Made by a program: the position numbers and the translations under genes. Of a stretch of 64,000 nt of DNA, positions 24,643 through 38,429 are shown piece after piece; position 1 is the first letter of the stretch; every line of letters begins with the position of its first letter. The notes beneath the pieces were generated by a model. That model made no database searches. It had not been told where the DNA came from and saw nothing but the letters and a program-made list of their open reading frames with translations. Source of the DNA: Nymphaea colorata (taxonomy: Eukaryota; Streptophyta; Magnoliopsida; Nymphaeales; Nymphaeaceae); NCBI RefSeq assembly GCF_008831285.2, contig NC_045147.1, positions 14,052,854 through 14,116,853 of the forward strand. The letters run 5' to 3'.

Positions 24643-26053
24643 TGATTTAACTTCCTTCTAACTTCGAAAATCACCTTAAGCACATTAACTCTGAGATTGA
24701 ATTGTAACAGAAGAGGGAGTTGGTGCAGGGTGAATCGACCTCTCTCAACAAGTGATGGGAAGTCCGTTTATGGGAGTTGCATAAGAGCTCTGCAACAATT
24801 ATACAGTGCCAATTCCATTAATTTATTTTGTTTTTGAAGGGACATGAAAAGATGGCCATCTCCTAATACAAATTTAGAATAAGATGAAACATGACGTACA
24901 TTTTGTCCATAACCGCCCTTTTTCATGAGCTTGAAATCTTAGCAATGTGAAGAACAGGACCATACGTTCAATCATAATTGAGGGCCCGATTCAAGGGCAG
25001 AGACAGGTACGCAAGTCCGATTTCAATACATCGGATCCTTTTTTTTTGGCAGATAAATTCAGCCACGTATACCAATCAAGGCGGAGAGGGAGAGATTTCC
25101 GAGGGCCAGGGAGACGACGAAGTAAGCCATTTTTATCACGTACCTTCTTCTTCTTATCTGTTCATGATACTTCCTCCTCGCTTTACGAGCCAAGGAAAAG
25201 ACATTTTCCCCGCAGCCCTGTTTGATGACCTGGTGCAAATCAAAACCGAAGAAGCGCAATACCAATGCAATCCAGGTTTTATTTTCCCAAAAAGAGAAAG
25301 AATCCAACACCCAATACGAAATCTGGATATCCAAATCCATGAAAAAGCGCTTCAGGGATCATGTGTGGATCTACTAAGGCAAGTGGAAGGCCGAAAGCAT
25401 TATTACCGGGACATGGATTTCTGGATCTGCTGGACTTGTGGGCCCTGTGACCCTGTTTGTTTCGCAGGAAACAGATGCATTTTCCTGAGAAAAGGGCCGT
25501 CACGTAACGTAAACGGGTCCCACGATGAGCGGTCAGCCCACGGGAGCAGGTAGTGGAGAATATTTCCCGAGGGGCGCCCCTTGTTTTCATGGTTTCGTTT
25601 TGGTGGGAACCCTTTTCCCGCATAAAAAGACACGGAGAGGTGAAGAAGGGACCGACTGCCAGAGGTTTATTGCTTTATTTAGCTTTTTCTTCAAAATAGT
25701 ACGCACTTTATTAGACATTTTTCATATTCCCACTTTATTTTTCTTACATTCTCGAATTCGTCCTTTACCTTTTTTTCAACCAGTGGGGTTATAACTTATA
25801 AACCGTTTTAACAGTTAGATTTAGTCATATTTGATTGGAATTCTATTAATTATCATTCAATTAAACCACTATTTGTAGTCTAAAAAAATAACACAATGAA
25901 ACGTGACAACAGAGGCGGAGCCACATATGCACCCGGTGTGAGCAGTTGCCCACACCAACTCCTCAAAATTTCTTTATTTTCAATGTAATTTTCAAATATT
26001 TGGTTTGTTATATATATGAGTGCTCTTTTGGACATATAATCTGTAGCCCCCTT

Positions 26054-26058
<5 letters not shown>

Positions 26059-26106
<48 letters not shown>
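26059..26106. repeat. (TA)n microsatellite
   Basis: About 48 bases of uninterrupted TA in a part of unit 1 that has no counterpart in unit 2. Confidence 0.9.
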
Positions 26107-26108
<2 letters not shown>

Positions 26109-26691
26109 CGATTTAATACAGTGGCAATGAAAGAGAGGGATCAGCATTGTTTTGGAAGCATCTGGCAGATTTTTTTCCAAGGTGGTAGTTGGCGAAACCA
26201 CCACGAGTTAAAGTTTTTTGTAGTCGTATGGAGTCGTTGTTCTACCATTATGTGAAACTTTTGACAAAACTTGTCGAGATCTTGTTTCTGTGAAGCGTGG
26301 AGACGGCCATGGATGAAGTTAGAGCAGGTGGAATCAATCGTCTTCTAATCCGTAAGAAGGCAGAAAGGATAACCATGATCGACTGACATGATCAGAGTAG
26401 GGCCGCCCCCCCATCACATGAAACGATCACCATCACACTGTAGAATTCATAAGAAATTGGTTCCGGCAGTCGGTACGATCAGAGTAGGCCCACCCCAATC
26501 ACATGAAACGACGACCACCACACTACAAAATTAATAAGAAATATGGATCGGATAGTAGATATACATTGCATGCATGTTTTCTCTTTTGAGAGTCGCTCTA
26601 TCTGCTAAGAATGCATGTATGTCTCTCCTTCGATAGGCTCACTTAAGTGCGGAGTCAGGATTTTATCTTTAGGGAGAGGAATAGTCCTATA

Positions 26692-26933
26692 TAGGGGTGA
26701 ACAAACCGACTCGTTAAAGCTCGGCTCGTGAACAAGTTCGAGCCGAGTCATTTAGTTAACGAGTTGTTTAAATAATCAAGTTGAGTTCGATCTCAACACG
26801 TAACTGTCGAGCTGGAGCTCGAGCTGCTTCCATCAAGCTATTCTCGAGCTCGAGCCGAGTTTCGAGGTTTCATTTCTCGAGCCGAGCTCGAGCTGACTGA
26901 ACTCGAGCTCGACTTAACTCGTGTTCGCCCCTA
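26692..26933. mobile_element. hAT-type MITE, copy in unit 1
   Basis: Terminal inverted repeats TAGGGGTGAACA and TGTTCGCCCCTA (one mismatch) enclose 242 bases rich in CTCGAG/GAGCTCG. They are flanked by GTCCTATA (26,684-26,691) and GTCCTACA (26,934-26,941), an 8-base target-site duplication with one difference. The 8-bp duplication and terminal sequence fit hAT-derived MITEs. No coding capacity. Confidence 0.75.
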
Positions 26934-29416
26934 GTCCTACAATCAGCACTAAATAAAATTTTTGAAAATTTTTAACCGAAGTTATCCCGAAGAGGCTCAA
27001 GCCCCTCCCCATTTCTCTTTTCCTGTTGAGTTCATGATTGCTGTGGGATCCAAGGTCACCCATATTTTCACAAACTTTTTATAATGGTAAAACTAAAATT
27101 TTGAAAAAAATTAATCGGTAAAGGCCCACCTAGACATTTGTTGGCCTTGATCATGGATCAATAGTCCATCCAGATATGATTGGCGGCCCCAGTGTCTAGG
27201 TATTGACATTCATCTCCAACATCAACTTGCCGTTGGCGGAACCAAAAATTTTAATTGAAGATATTAATTTAAAAAGTATTAGACACTTCAATTGATTGAA
27301 GGCACCAACATCCAATAAGAAATGGTTAAACGCATGACAGTGAATCAGCAATCAATATTGTTCTATCCATTTATTGAAAAACATGTAAAATATATATGTA
27401 AGTATATATATATATAATTTAATTGTAAAAGAAGAACCTCAATAAAAATGTCTACTTGGCACCCATGTATTATTAAATTGAACTGAATTTGAATCGGCTG
27501 ATTAATTCAGGCTAATTTTTATGACACTGGTAGTAACTAGTCTCGTTTTGCAGTGTTTACAGATATATTGTTTACCATCTTAATTTAATGGGATCAATCT
27601 TAAACGGATCTGGAGGCTGATCTAAATATGAAACCAAATGGGGATCCCATGGTGGGTAAGATACAACTATTACATATAATATAACCTTGTCCAATCCTTA
27701 GGGGTCTCGGACTTGGGCTCAAATTTCTAAAACCTAAACCAAAATCCAAATCTGCACAGGGATCCACTGGGCACCAATGCTTGTCCACCTTGCTTGTGTT
27801 AAGCATGTCACTAGCATTGAAGGGCATAGCATAGCTGTTTATGAGACTTGTGGACGGGTGAAAGTTTGGTCATCAATTTGATTCTTGTAGGCAATACAAT
27901 ACTTATTTGAACAAATGCATGACATTTTATTTGATGGGCGTACTATTCTCCATCCAATTTCTAAACCAACTTTAAAAAGAATTGGGCTTCCTAAATTTAG
28001 AGATGTCAATAAATCCGACTTGGATAAAATTTTTGATAAAACGGATCTTAGAAATCATTCATATATATATAAACATTCCATTAAGAAATTAAATCCAATT
28101 TAGATTTAAGAAATGACATAAATTCAAATTCAGATTTGAATAAATATCCAAAAGATCTGGCTGATTCAAATTTAGTTTTAAATAAATATCATGTATTCAA
28201 TATCCATCCATTTTGAAAGTCAGTTATTAACATTCCGTAGGTGCAGTCCATATTCAGTTCCAAAGTCGGATTCAAATTCAGGTGTGTTAAGAAATTGGAT
28301 TTAGTTCGTGAATTCGAATTCACATCCAGGTATAATAATATGGGTTTTAGTATCTAATGCATCCGAACTATTGGCATCTCTATCCTTAATTTTTTGTTTG
28401 GAGTGAAAGAGATGTGCATATATTGCTGCAGTTCCTTTCCGATCAAGAGATGCAAAAGATTGAGTAGAAAACGTCCAAACGAAGGCTTATGCTATGATTT
28501 CAAAAAATTACTCATGGCGTGACAATCACGAAGAAAGGAGAACAGATTATCAACGTTATTAGAAATTTGTTCTAATAATCATTTGGCGCAATTTGTTTTC
28601 TGTGATTCTATCTCACAGAGGATGTCTTTGTAGCTTCTCTGCTGTCGAGGTATCTTCTGCCAAGTTCTTATTCGTGGAGTTGCTTTCTCATCCATGAACG
28701 TTGCTGCTCTTTCTTCATCTAATGCGTCTTCTCTTCTCTTGTTCGCTGTCATATGTAACTCTAGATTATGAAACATGTTACTTTACATGTTCTTGTTGTG
28801 CTTTTTCTGGTGCATATGTTATAATAGGTATGATTTTAAAATTTTAGGCCAATTTTTTGCATTTTGATGTCATCATCATTTCTATGTAGAGCCAGAGAAT
28901 ACTGGAGACTTCAATTTAAGAGAGTTTATCTTGTCAGTGTAGTATGAAGTGGATTAGAAGCAAGTTAGTCCAAGATGTATACAGTGCATTTTTATGAAAA
29001 TTAGAGAAAATGGGTCTAATTCTTAAATCATGAGATGTATATAGCAACATGTAATTTCTTCTATTTTTTTGGTATGTCTCTCAATGTGATATACTCCTAA
29101 TAAAAAAACACGTTAAATACGTGTTAAACAAGTCAGTCGTGTATAAAGCGGCAATTAGATGCGTCTTTGTTAAAAAAATGCCAAAAAATAAAAAACCTGA
29201 AAAAGGGTATTATACTTGTTTTTCGATTTTTTGTATTTTTTATTAATTTTTTTTATAATTTTCATGATTTATTAAATGTCCTGAAATTTTTTAAAAATTT
29301 GCCGAGGTTTTCTTAAGTTATTCTCGAGATATACAACTGTTGGTATTATACCTAAGAAATACACGATATATTAATTGATAAAGATATCTAAGTTGGAATT
29401 TAAGATATCAAAACTC

Positions 29417-29607
29417 AGTGAGGCAGATGGCGCACTCCGGGGTCGCGCCCGCGAGCTCCACTCCGGACGAGTACACCAGCGCCGGTGAAGCTGGAATGGC
29501 GACAGTGGCAGAAGCGGCGGGCTTGGTTGACTCCGACGGGTCGTGAGCGGCCTCCACCAGCGGGCGGCCGCATGGATGGCGAGGCTGCAAGCGAGCGAGC
29601 AAATGAG
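29417..29607 (-). pseudogene. RING-H2 (ATL) gene fragment
   Basis: About 190 bases match the middle of the two RING-H2 genes (transmembrane region to the first RING cysteines), with a deletion of about 14 bases and substitutions that shift the frame. It begins exactly where direct-duplication unit 1 breaks off (29,413) and ends where the foldback arm begins (29,609). At two diagnostic places (TCCGGACGAG and GGGCGGCCGC) it agrees with the 20,768 copy rather than the 13,274 copy. It is not functional. Confidence 0.85.
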
Positions 29608-30488
29608 TGATGTTCTTCTTCGAAGGAGAAGCTTCTTTCCACGCATTTCCACTGTTTGCATCCATTCCTGTAGTTTTCCCTGTGGAATTATCGCCGTAGC
29701 TTTTGAACCCATTAAATTGTTGATGTTCTTCCTCGAGGGAGAAGCTGCTTTACACGCTGCATTCTAAAAAATGACTGCTTTACATGCTGCTGGGCAGCTC
29801 AAGAAGCAAAGCAAAACCATTTTAGTCATTTTTTGGGCAGTTCAAGAAGAAGCAAAACCATTTTACTCATTTCTCCCTCCATTCATTCTCTTCAGTCCTG
29901 CCGAAACAGCTGGACTCCGCCTTTTCCCGGCGTCGGAGTCCGACGGACGTGTGGGGATATTGGACGGAATGATGAGGTGGACTTGTGGGCCCCGACAAGA
30001 GGCAGGTTTTCTTTAACTGCCCAACAAATGACTAAAATGGTTTTGCTTTGCTTCTTGAACTGCCCAACAGCGTGTAAAGCAGTCATTTTTTAGAAAGCAG
30101 GAGCGTGTAAAGCAGCTTCTCCTTCAAGGAAGAACATCACTCAATTCCGGTTCAAGAAAATGTTCCTGATTATAAAGTCACATTGGTGACAGCTAAGATG
30201 GTAAAAGTACATTTTTTTTTTAAATATTGTTTATAATTCTTTAAAGAATGACCTCACTTAATTTTCACGAAAACTGTCTTACAAAGGCTTGAAGACGAAA
30301 AGCTCACGCTGCAATTTTTTTTTTTTTAAGATTACTTCTACCACTAAATTATGTTCCTGTCAATTTTTTGTTTGCTAACAAAAATTTTACTTTAAGTCAG
30401 TATTTGACATTTTTTTACGTGAAAATTAGACAATACTGATTAATGTATGACATTTATTTAATTGAAAATAATAAAGGAAACTTCAATC
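29608..30488. mobile_element. Foldback-like element between the two duplication units
   Basis: The left arm 29,609-29,860 (direct match to about 370-640) and right arm 29,988-30,488 (inverted match to 1-658) face each other around a spacer of about 125 bases. The left arm is truncated at its outer end, where the RING fragment is joined. No transposase is present. Reading frames in the arms (for example 29,771-30,016) have no recognisable domain. Confidence 0.65.
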
Positions 30489-32266
30489 CTATCAGCCTCC
30501 ATTAGATCTTTTCTCATATACACCCATAAAAGAAAAAAAAAAAAGGGCTAGTGTAAACCCCAAAACAACCACCATGAAACCATGGCTCTTACATTTCTGC
30601 ACTTTGCATATATTCACTCAATGTTAGTTGGTCACCTGTAATCTAAGAAAGAAGTCATCCGCACGGTTTTCTTGGCATATCACCTTCGTTAGTGACTTAT
30701 GTTCTCTTTTTCTACTTCAAAAACATTTTAAAAAAAAATCCCAACTACTGCACACATGAATGTTGTTTAAAAAACAACAAAAATATGAGATTTAATGTAG
30801 TTTTTCACCATGGAAGGCCACCATCGGCCTTAAGGATAGATGGGATGAGATTTGATATTTATACTCTTTGTTTTTCATAATCTCTAGAGATTTCATTTTT
30901 TTTTTTGCAACTCCCAAGTCAACGCCTCCCCTTGTTGATAACAACACTATTATTATTTTGTTTGGTGTATTTATCTCCATGGATGTAATTTCCTTATGGT
31001 TCATAATATGATGGCTAACAATAATGACTTTCCTTTTATTGGGAAGGTCCTATTTGATAATGTTAGATATTTCGCATACACAAACTTAAAGACATTTGAA
31101 AAGTCCAAGAGATACTTTCAACTAATCTTTTTTTTTTTTTTTTTGCAGTGTCAAATTGATGACCCTCCTTGTTGATAACAATGCCATTATGATTTTTCTT
31201 GACTTGTTTACCTACACAGATGTCATTCCCTTATAGAACACAATGTTATTTTTAATAATAACAACCTCCCTTTTGTAGTGAAAAAATCTTGTTTTGTAAC
31301 TTTAATTACTTTGCATAATGCCTTGTATGTTCATCCTCCCTCAAACTAGAGGCTGTATTTGAAAGTCCAAGTTGTCCTGGAAAAGTTTGGGAAGATTGAT
31401 CGAGCTATTACATTGTTGAACAAGCCCCCATTTAGAGGCCATCATTGAACCCTAAATCTTCTTCATCAAATGTTTATCTTTATCCATCCTTGCATTTTTC
31501 ATCGTAACTTCATAATCACTTTAAGATTAAGATTAATTCATTTTGCATGCACCATGTAGGGATCATCTTAATTCGATGTCATGCTAGAAAACATAACAAA
31601 TGACATAAGTAAGAGGTTTAACATGACTTTTTGCCACACAAGGCTACCATCGACCTTAAGGATTGATAAAGTGAGAATTGATACACTTTGTCCCTTTGCA
31701 AGAAACTTTAATATTTTTCGTTTTTGTTTTTGTAATGGCAAGTTGATGACCCTGCTTATTGATATCAATGTTATCATTATTTTTAATGACATTTTTGCCT
31801 CGATATATATTATTTTCACAAGTTACATGAGTTAATGCTTACACGAGTTAACACTAAACAAGTTAACCCCTAAACCAGTTAAATGGGTTAAACACACGAG
31901 TTAACACTAAACAAGTTAACGCCTAAACCAGTTAAATGGGTTAAACGAGTCGAGTTCAATCTTGATTTTGTGTAGTCGAACTTGAGTTTGCTATAAAGAG
32001 CTCGAGCTCTAGTTTTTTGAGTCGAGTCAAATAGAGCTGGCTAAGCTCATGCTCAACTCAACTCGACTCGAGTGCAACCTTACCTAGGCACTATCAAGGT
32101 CTGCTCAAGTTTGGAGAAGTCAAGCCTGGCTTATATCCTGCCCGCAGCCCTACTTAATCCCTAGGCTTCCACACAGTTATAATTTAACCACATCATTAGA
32201 TGCCCTTACACATGTGCCCCCACATTGCATCAGAGGGCACATGCGAATGCGATAACTGCCCGGAGA

Positions 32267-32373
<107 letters not shown>

Positions 32374-34715
32374 AAGATATATTTGGGATCCTGAAAACAG
32401 ATTATATTGGGTAGATCGACTTGGAAATTTTTTTGTTTTGGTATTTCCGGAATATAAATGTATGGATTTAGCAACGAGAACTGTGGTGGGGAGGATTTTT
32501 GTATTTTGATGCAATCACAAACCCTCGGCATGGTGTTATATGGTGTCAAGTTTGGTATCAATTAGCAAGTTATCAATAACCGTTAGGCAATTAGAAATAT
32601 GTTCAAATATCTATATGTTTAACCTCCTTCAACTTTAATGTTTAATTAGGAGAAAACTGCATTACCTCCAAAGTTCCGGCTTAGCTGAGTTGGTTTACAG
32701 TACATCATTCAACTAGGGAAAAGAATAACATACTAAGACATGATTCTTCAACTTGGAATATCACCTTAAGCAAATTAACTATGAGATTGAATTGTAACAG
32801 AAGAGGGAGTTGGTGCAGGGTGAATCGACCTCTCTCAACAACTGCAGTAACTCACCACACCGGGGAAAATGTAAAATAAGTTTTTCATGGGGAGTCCATT
32901 TGTGAGAGTTGAATAAGAGCTGAAGAGACGGCCATCTCCCAATGCAAATTTAGAATAAGATGAAGCATGACGTACATTTTGTCCGTAACCGTCCTTTTTC
33001 ATGAGCCTGAAGTCTTTGCAATGTCAAGAATAGAACCATACATTCAATCATAATTGAGTGCCCGATTCAAGGGCAGAGACAGGTCCCATTTCATGTCGTG
33101 AACAAACTAAGCCGCTGATTTTTAATACATCGGATTATTTTTCTGATAAATTCAGCAACCTATAGCAATCATGGCGTAGAGGGTGAGATTTCCGAGGGCC
33201 AGGGAGACGAAGAAGTAAGCCATTTTTATCATGTACCTTGTTCTTCTTGTCTGTTCATGAGACTTGACTTCTTCCTAGCGTTACGAGCCAGGGAAAATAC
33301 ATTTTCACAGCCCGGAGCCCTGTTTGATGGCCTGGTGCAAATCAAAAACGCCCTTCACCCGAAGTAATGCACTTCATTGAAGAAGCGCAATACCAATGGA
33401 ATCCAGGTTTTATTTTCCCAAAAAAAGAAAGAAGAATTACGAAATCTTGATGTCCAAATCCATGAAAAAAGCGCTTCAGGGATCATGTGTGGATCTAGTG
33501 GAAGGCCGTGAGTATTACCGGGACTTGTCGGCCTTGTGGCCCTGTTTGTTTCGCAGGAAACGGATGCATTTTCCCGAGAAAAGGGCCGTCTTTGTGGCAG
33601 CAGGTAACGTCCCACAATGTGCGGTCAGCCCACGGGATATTGACCTGTCAAGCCTGGCCTACCTCTGCCTGCTCGCCCGTCGTCATCGTCGCCACTCGTT
33701 GTCACTGTTATCACCAGATTCGCCGCCATTGCCGCTCACCGATGCTGCCTGTTGGACTCCCCTCGAGCCGTCAAACTGAACCGAGAGTCGAAACTTACGG
33801 GCTGGGTTCATGCCGACCCGGCCTTGCCCGACCCAACCGGGCCGACCGACAAGTACTCGGGTCGAAACCGGGCAGACTTCTAGCGGGTTGGGCCAGCTCG
33901 ATGGCCAGCCATAAATTACAAAGCGACAATATTTTTCAGTTCTTTTATTGTTTACTTAAGGAAGACCATTTTCACTGTAAACTTCCTCAAACCATGTTAT
34001 TGTGCTTTCAAAGTTCTAGCTCTAGCTTGCTTTGGGACATGAATAGACTTATGGTGCATTTTTCATTGAGTGTCTCATTTGCCATTGTTTGTAGGAAACT
34101 GTATGAAACTTAATCAGTCGTAGGTCCTCACCTGAAAGTATTATATCGCTCCGGTCCGATCACCTGAGTATAAGGTACAGCTGTTGGAAGCTGTGTTCTC
34201 ATCAACATAGAGTATACATGTATATATATATTCAAGTGGAGACGAAAGAGAGGGGATCAGCATTGTTTTGGAAGCATCTGGCAGATTTTTTTCCAAGGTG
34301 GTAGTTGGCGAAACCACCACGAGTTAAAGTTTTTTGTAGTCGTATGGAGTCGTTGTTCTACCATTATGTGAAACTTTTGACAAAACTTGACGAGATCTTG
34401 TTTCTGTGAAGCGTGGAGACGGCCATGGATGAAGTTAGAGCAGGTGGAATCAATCGTCTTCTAATCCATAAGAAGGCAGAAAGGATAACCATGATCGACT
34501 GACATGATCAGAGTAGGGCCGCCCCCCCATCACATGCACCAGACTACAAAATTGATAAGAAAAATGGATCGGATGGTGGATATACATGCTAACAGTGCAT
34601 GCATGTTTCCTCTTTTGAGAGTCGTTGTATCTGCTAAGAATGCATGTATGTCTCCCCTTGGGTCACTTAAGTGCAAAGTCAGGATTTTATCTTTAGGGAG
34701 CGGAATAGTCCTACA

Positions 34716-34943
34716 TAGGGGTGAACAACAAGTCGTCCGGCCGACTCGTGAACGAGTTCGAGCCGAGTCATTTGCTTAACAAGTTGTTCAAATAATCAAG
34801 TTGAGTTCGAACTCAATACGTAACTGTCGAGCTGGAGCTCGAGCTGCTTCCATCAAGCTATTCTCGAGCTCAAGCCGAGTCGAGTTTCGAGGTTTCATTA
34901 CTCGAGCCGAGCTCGAGCTCGACTTGGCTCGTGTTCACCCCTA
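34716..34943. mobile_element. hAT-type MITE, copy in unit 2
   Basis: Perfect 12-base terminal inverted repeats (TAGGGGTGAACA/TGTTCACCCCTA) enclose 228 bases. They are flanked by GTCCTACA (34,708-34,715) and GTCCTATA (34,944-34,951). It is the same insertion as at 26,692, so it was present before the direct duplication. Confidence 0.8.
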
Positions 34944-37900
34944 GTCCTATAACCACCACTAAATAAAATTTTTGAAAATTTTTAACTGAAGTTATCCTGA
35001 AGAGGCTGAAGCCCCTCCCCATTTCTCTTTTCCTGTTGAGTTCATGATTGTTGTGGGATCCAAGGTCACTCATATTTTCTCAAACTTTTTATAATGGTAA
35101 AACTAAAATTTTGAAAAAATTTAATCGGTAAAGGCCCACCTAGATATTTGTTGGCCTTGATCATGGAGCAATAGTCCATCGCGGTATGATTGGCAGCCAC
35201 GAGGTATGACATTCATCTCCAGCATCATCAGCTTGCCGGAGCAATGGGTGTTGTGCAGTGGCGGAGCCAAAAAAAATTTAATTGAAGATATTAATTTTAA
35301 AAGTACTAGACACTTCAATTGCATAGTAAAATGATGATTGAAGGCATCACTGTAAACAAAAGCACATGTGGCTCCACTTTGGGGTTGTCCACTGGCGGAC
35401 CAAAAAATATTTTGGCTTAGGAGGGCATTTGTGACGCACCGATTTGTAGATCAGAAAATAGTTATGTGGTATTAACATATGAATAGCAAATTTGTGGGTC
35501 TGTGTGGGCAATTGCCCACACTTGCCTGGGATGTCAAATTTTGAATTGAATTGGTAGGGAATCAGCAGTAGTGAAGCTATGTCGCAGCTGTTGTGGGCAG
35601 TTATCCACACCAGCTCTTTAAATTTGTTTATTTATATATTGAGATATATTTTTTTATATTGTTTTTACATATGAATGCTTCGTAAAAGTTTGAAATTTAA
35701 ACTAAAAGCACCCTTTAGTCAGATATTCCTGGTTCTACCACTGGGGATAAGGACTCAATCCGATGTGAATCACATTTTTTGAAAAATATGTGAAATATAT
35801 ATGTACGTATATACAATCTAATAAGAACCGCAATAAAAATGTCATCTTGCCACCCACGTATTATTAAATTGAACTGAATTTGAATCGGCTGAGTAATTCA
35901 GGCTAATTTTTGTGACACTGGTAGTAACGAGTCTCGTCCTTCAGTGTTTACAGATTTATTGTTTACCATTTTAATTTAACGGGATCAACCTTAAACGGAT
36001 CTGGAAGCTGATCTAAATATGAAACTAAATGGGGATCTCATGGTGGGTAAGATACGACTATTACATATAATATAACCTTGTCCAATCCTTACGGGTTTCG
36101 GACTTGGGCTCAAATTTCAGAAACCTAAACCACATATCAAATCCAAATCGGGATCCATTGGGCACCAGTGCTTGTCCAACTTGCTTGCGTTAAGCATGTC
36201 GCCAGCATTCATCTTGTACATGATCTAATACTTCTTTAAACCGGTGAAAGTTCAGCCATCAATTTGATTCATGTAAGCGATACTTCTTTAAACGAATGCA
36301 CGACACTTTATTTGATAGGTGTACTATTCTCCACCCAGTTTCCAATGCAACCCTAGACCGAAGCGGCAAAGAGAAAAAAAAAGGGGCTTCAGCCCTGGGT
36401 ATCTCTCATCTCCCTTCTATCCCCAAACTACTCCTTTGAACTACAAATGATGGATACACCACATTTAATTGATGAGTGAACTACAAACTACGAAACTAGG
36501 TCAATACATCCAATTTGGATAAAACTTTTGATAAAACTGCTCTCAAAAATCACACACACACATATATATCTATATATCATGTATGCAGTACCCATCCATT
36601 TTGAACATTCCATATTCAGTTCCAAAGTCGGATTCAAATTCAAGTGTGTTAAGAAATTGGATTTAGCTCGTCAATTCGAATTCACATCCAGGTATAATAA
36701 TATGGGTTTTAGTATCTAATGCATCCGATAAATCCGATCTATTGGCATCTCTATCCTTAACTTTTTGTTTGGAGTGAAAGAGATGTGCATATATTGCTGC
36801 GGTTCCTTTCCCATCAAATCAAGAGATGCAAAAGATTGAGTAGAAAACGTCCAAACGAAGGCTTATGCTATGATTTCAAAAAATTACTCATGGCGTGACA
36901 ATCACGAAGTAAGGAGAACAGATTACCAACGTTATTAGAAATTAAAGTGGAAGTTGTTGCATACATATGGGATCCTTGCGCACCAAAATGATGCTCAGTC
37001 TAATACTTTTTTATTTTTCAAATCAATTTAAAAATATTTTAAATAACTTTATGCTGATACGAGCCGGGGCACATCCGTCGAGTCGATACTCCGTATCGGA
37101 GGTTTAGCCCATAAAGTTACGCTACAGATCACATCGTATCGGAGGTTTCCTTACTACCGTTCCGATACGATATAGGCCGATACAGGTTTATATATATATA
37201 TATATATTTTAATCAGTTTAAATTCTTTCATCGCGCGTCGGGTTGTTACCCGACCCGCGGCCCGACGTCCATCCCTGGTTGGAGACCGTGCGATGCAATT
37301 CAAATTAATAAGCTTGGCTGGCGCGATTGCTTGGGTATCCATTTGGCGCAATTTGTTTTCTGTGATTCTATCTCACAGAGGATATCTTTGTAGCTTCTCT
37401 GCTGTCGAGGTATGTTCTGGCTGTAGTTTAAATTTCTTGAGTTTTTATGTTTAGTTCATGGGGATCGCAATCGTATTCTTTTACAGGAGAGTGATTCGAG
37501 TCAAGGGTTGGCTTTTGTAGATGGGATTCTCGAAACCGTAGTCCAGATCAAACCTCTGTGTTTTGTTCTTGATATAAACGTTGTTGGTATCATGTTCCTG
37601 ATGATGGCCGAAAGTGACACGAGAGGCTTGTATTCTTGTGTTTTTGCTTGCGTCCCCAGTTTCTTATTCTTTTTCGTTTCGCTCTGTGCGTACTCTTCCG
37701 TTGGCTTTTTGCTCTTAGAATTTGTGCCCGTTTGTCCCTTTTTTGCAGATTATCATTGCCTTCATACACTTTCTTTTAATGGCATATGGTACCTGTGCTT
37801 ACTTTGGATTTAGGTGTTCTGCCAAGGTCTTATTCGTGGAGTTGCTTTTTCATCCATTAACGTTGCTGCTCTTTCTTCATCTAATGCGTCTTCTCTTGTT

Positions 37901-38429
37901 CTGCTGTCATATGTAACTCTAGATTATGAAACATGTTACTTTACATGTTCTTGTTGTGCTTTTTCTGGTGCATATATTATAATAGGTATGATTTTAAAAT
38001 TTTAGGCCAATTTTTTGCATTTTGATGTCATCATCATTTCTATGTAGAGCCAGAGAATACTGGAGACTTCAATTTAAGAGAGTTTATCTTGTCAGTGTAG
38101 TATGAAGTGGATTAGAAGCAAGTTAGTCCAAGATGTATACAGTGCATTTTTATGAAAATTAGAGAAAATGGGTCTAATTCCTAAATCCTGAGATGTATAT
38201 AACAACATGTAATTTCTTCTATTTTTTTGGCATGTCTCTGAATGTGATATACTCCTAATCATTGTCACAAAAAATTCGTATTTTTTATTGTTTTTTTATT
38301 TTTTTATAATTTTCGGGATTTATTAAATGTTTTAAAAAATTTTAAAAATTTGCCGAGATTTTTCCGAGTTATTCCCGAGATATACAACTTTTGGTATTAT
38401 ACTCGAGAAATTCCTCACCGTATAATACC

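Larger units (their letters stand above)
22781..29413. repeat. Direct duplication, unit 1
   Basis: From about 22,818 (remnant of the foldback arm end) to 29,413 this segment matches unit 2 (about 30,440-38,498) in the same order and orientation. Matched anchors are 22,871/30,798, 23,620/31,615, 24,180/32,185, 25,250/33,385, 26,126/34,246, 26,692/34,716, 27,480/35,867, 28,586/37,345 and 28,820/37,990. There is no intact gene. It contains AT microsatellites, a tRNA-like SINE head, a hAT-type MITE, degenerate ACGAGTTAA-rich DNA (23,830-23,930) and a shortened copy of the segment at 37,345-37,930. Unit 1 stops abruptly at 29,413, where a RING gene fragment is joined. Confidence 0.85.
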
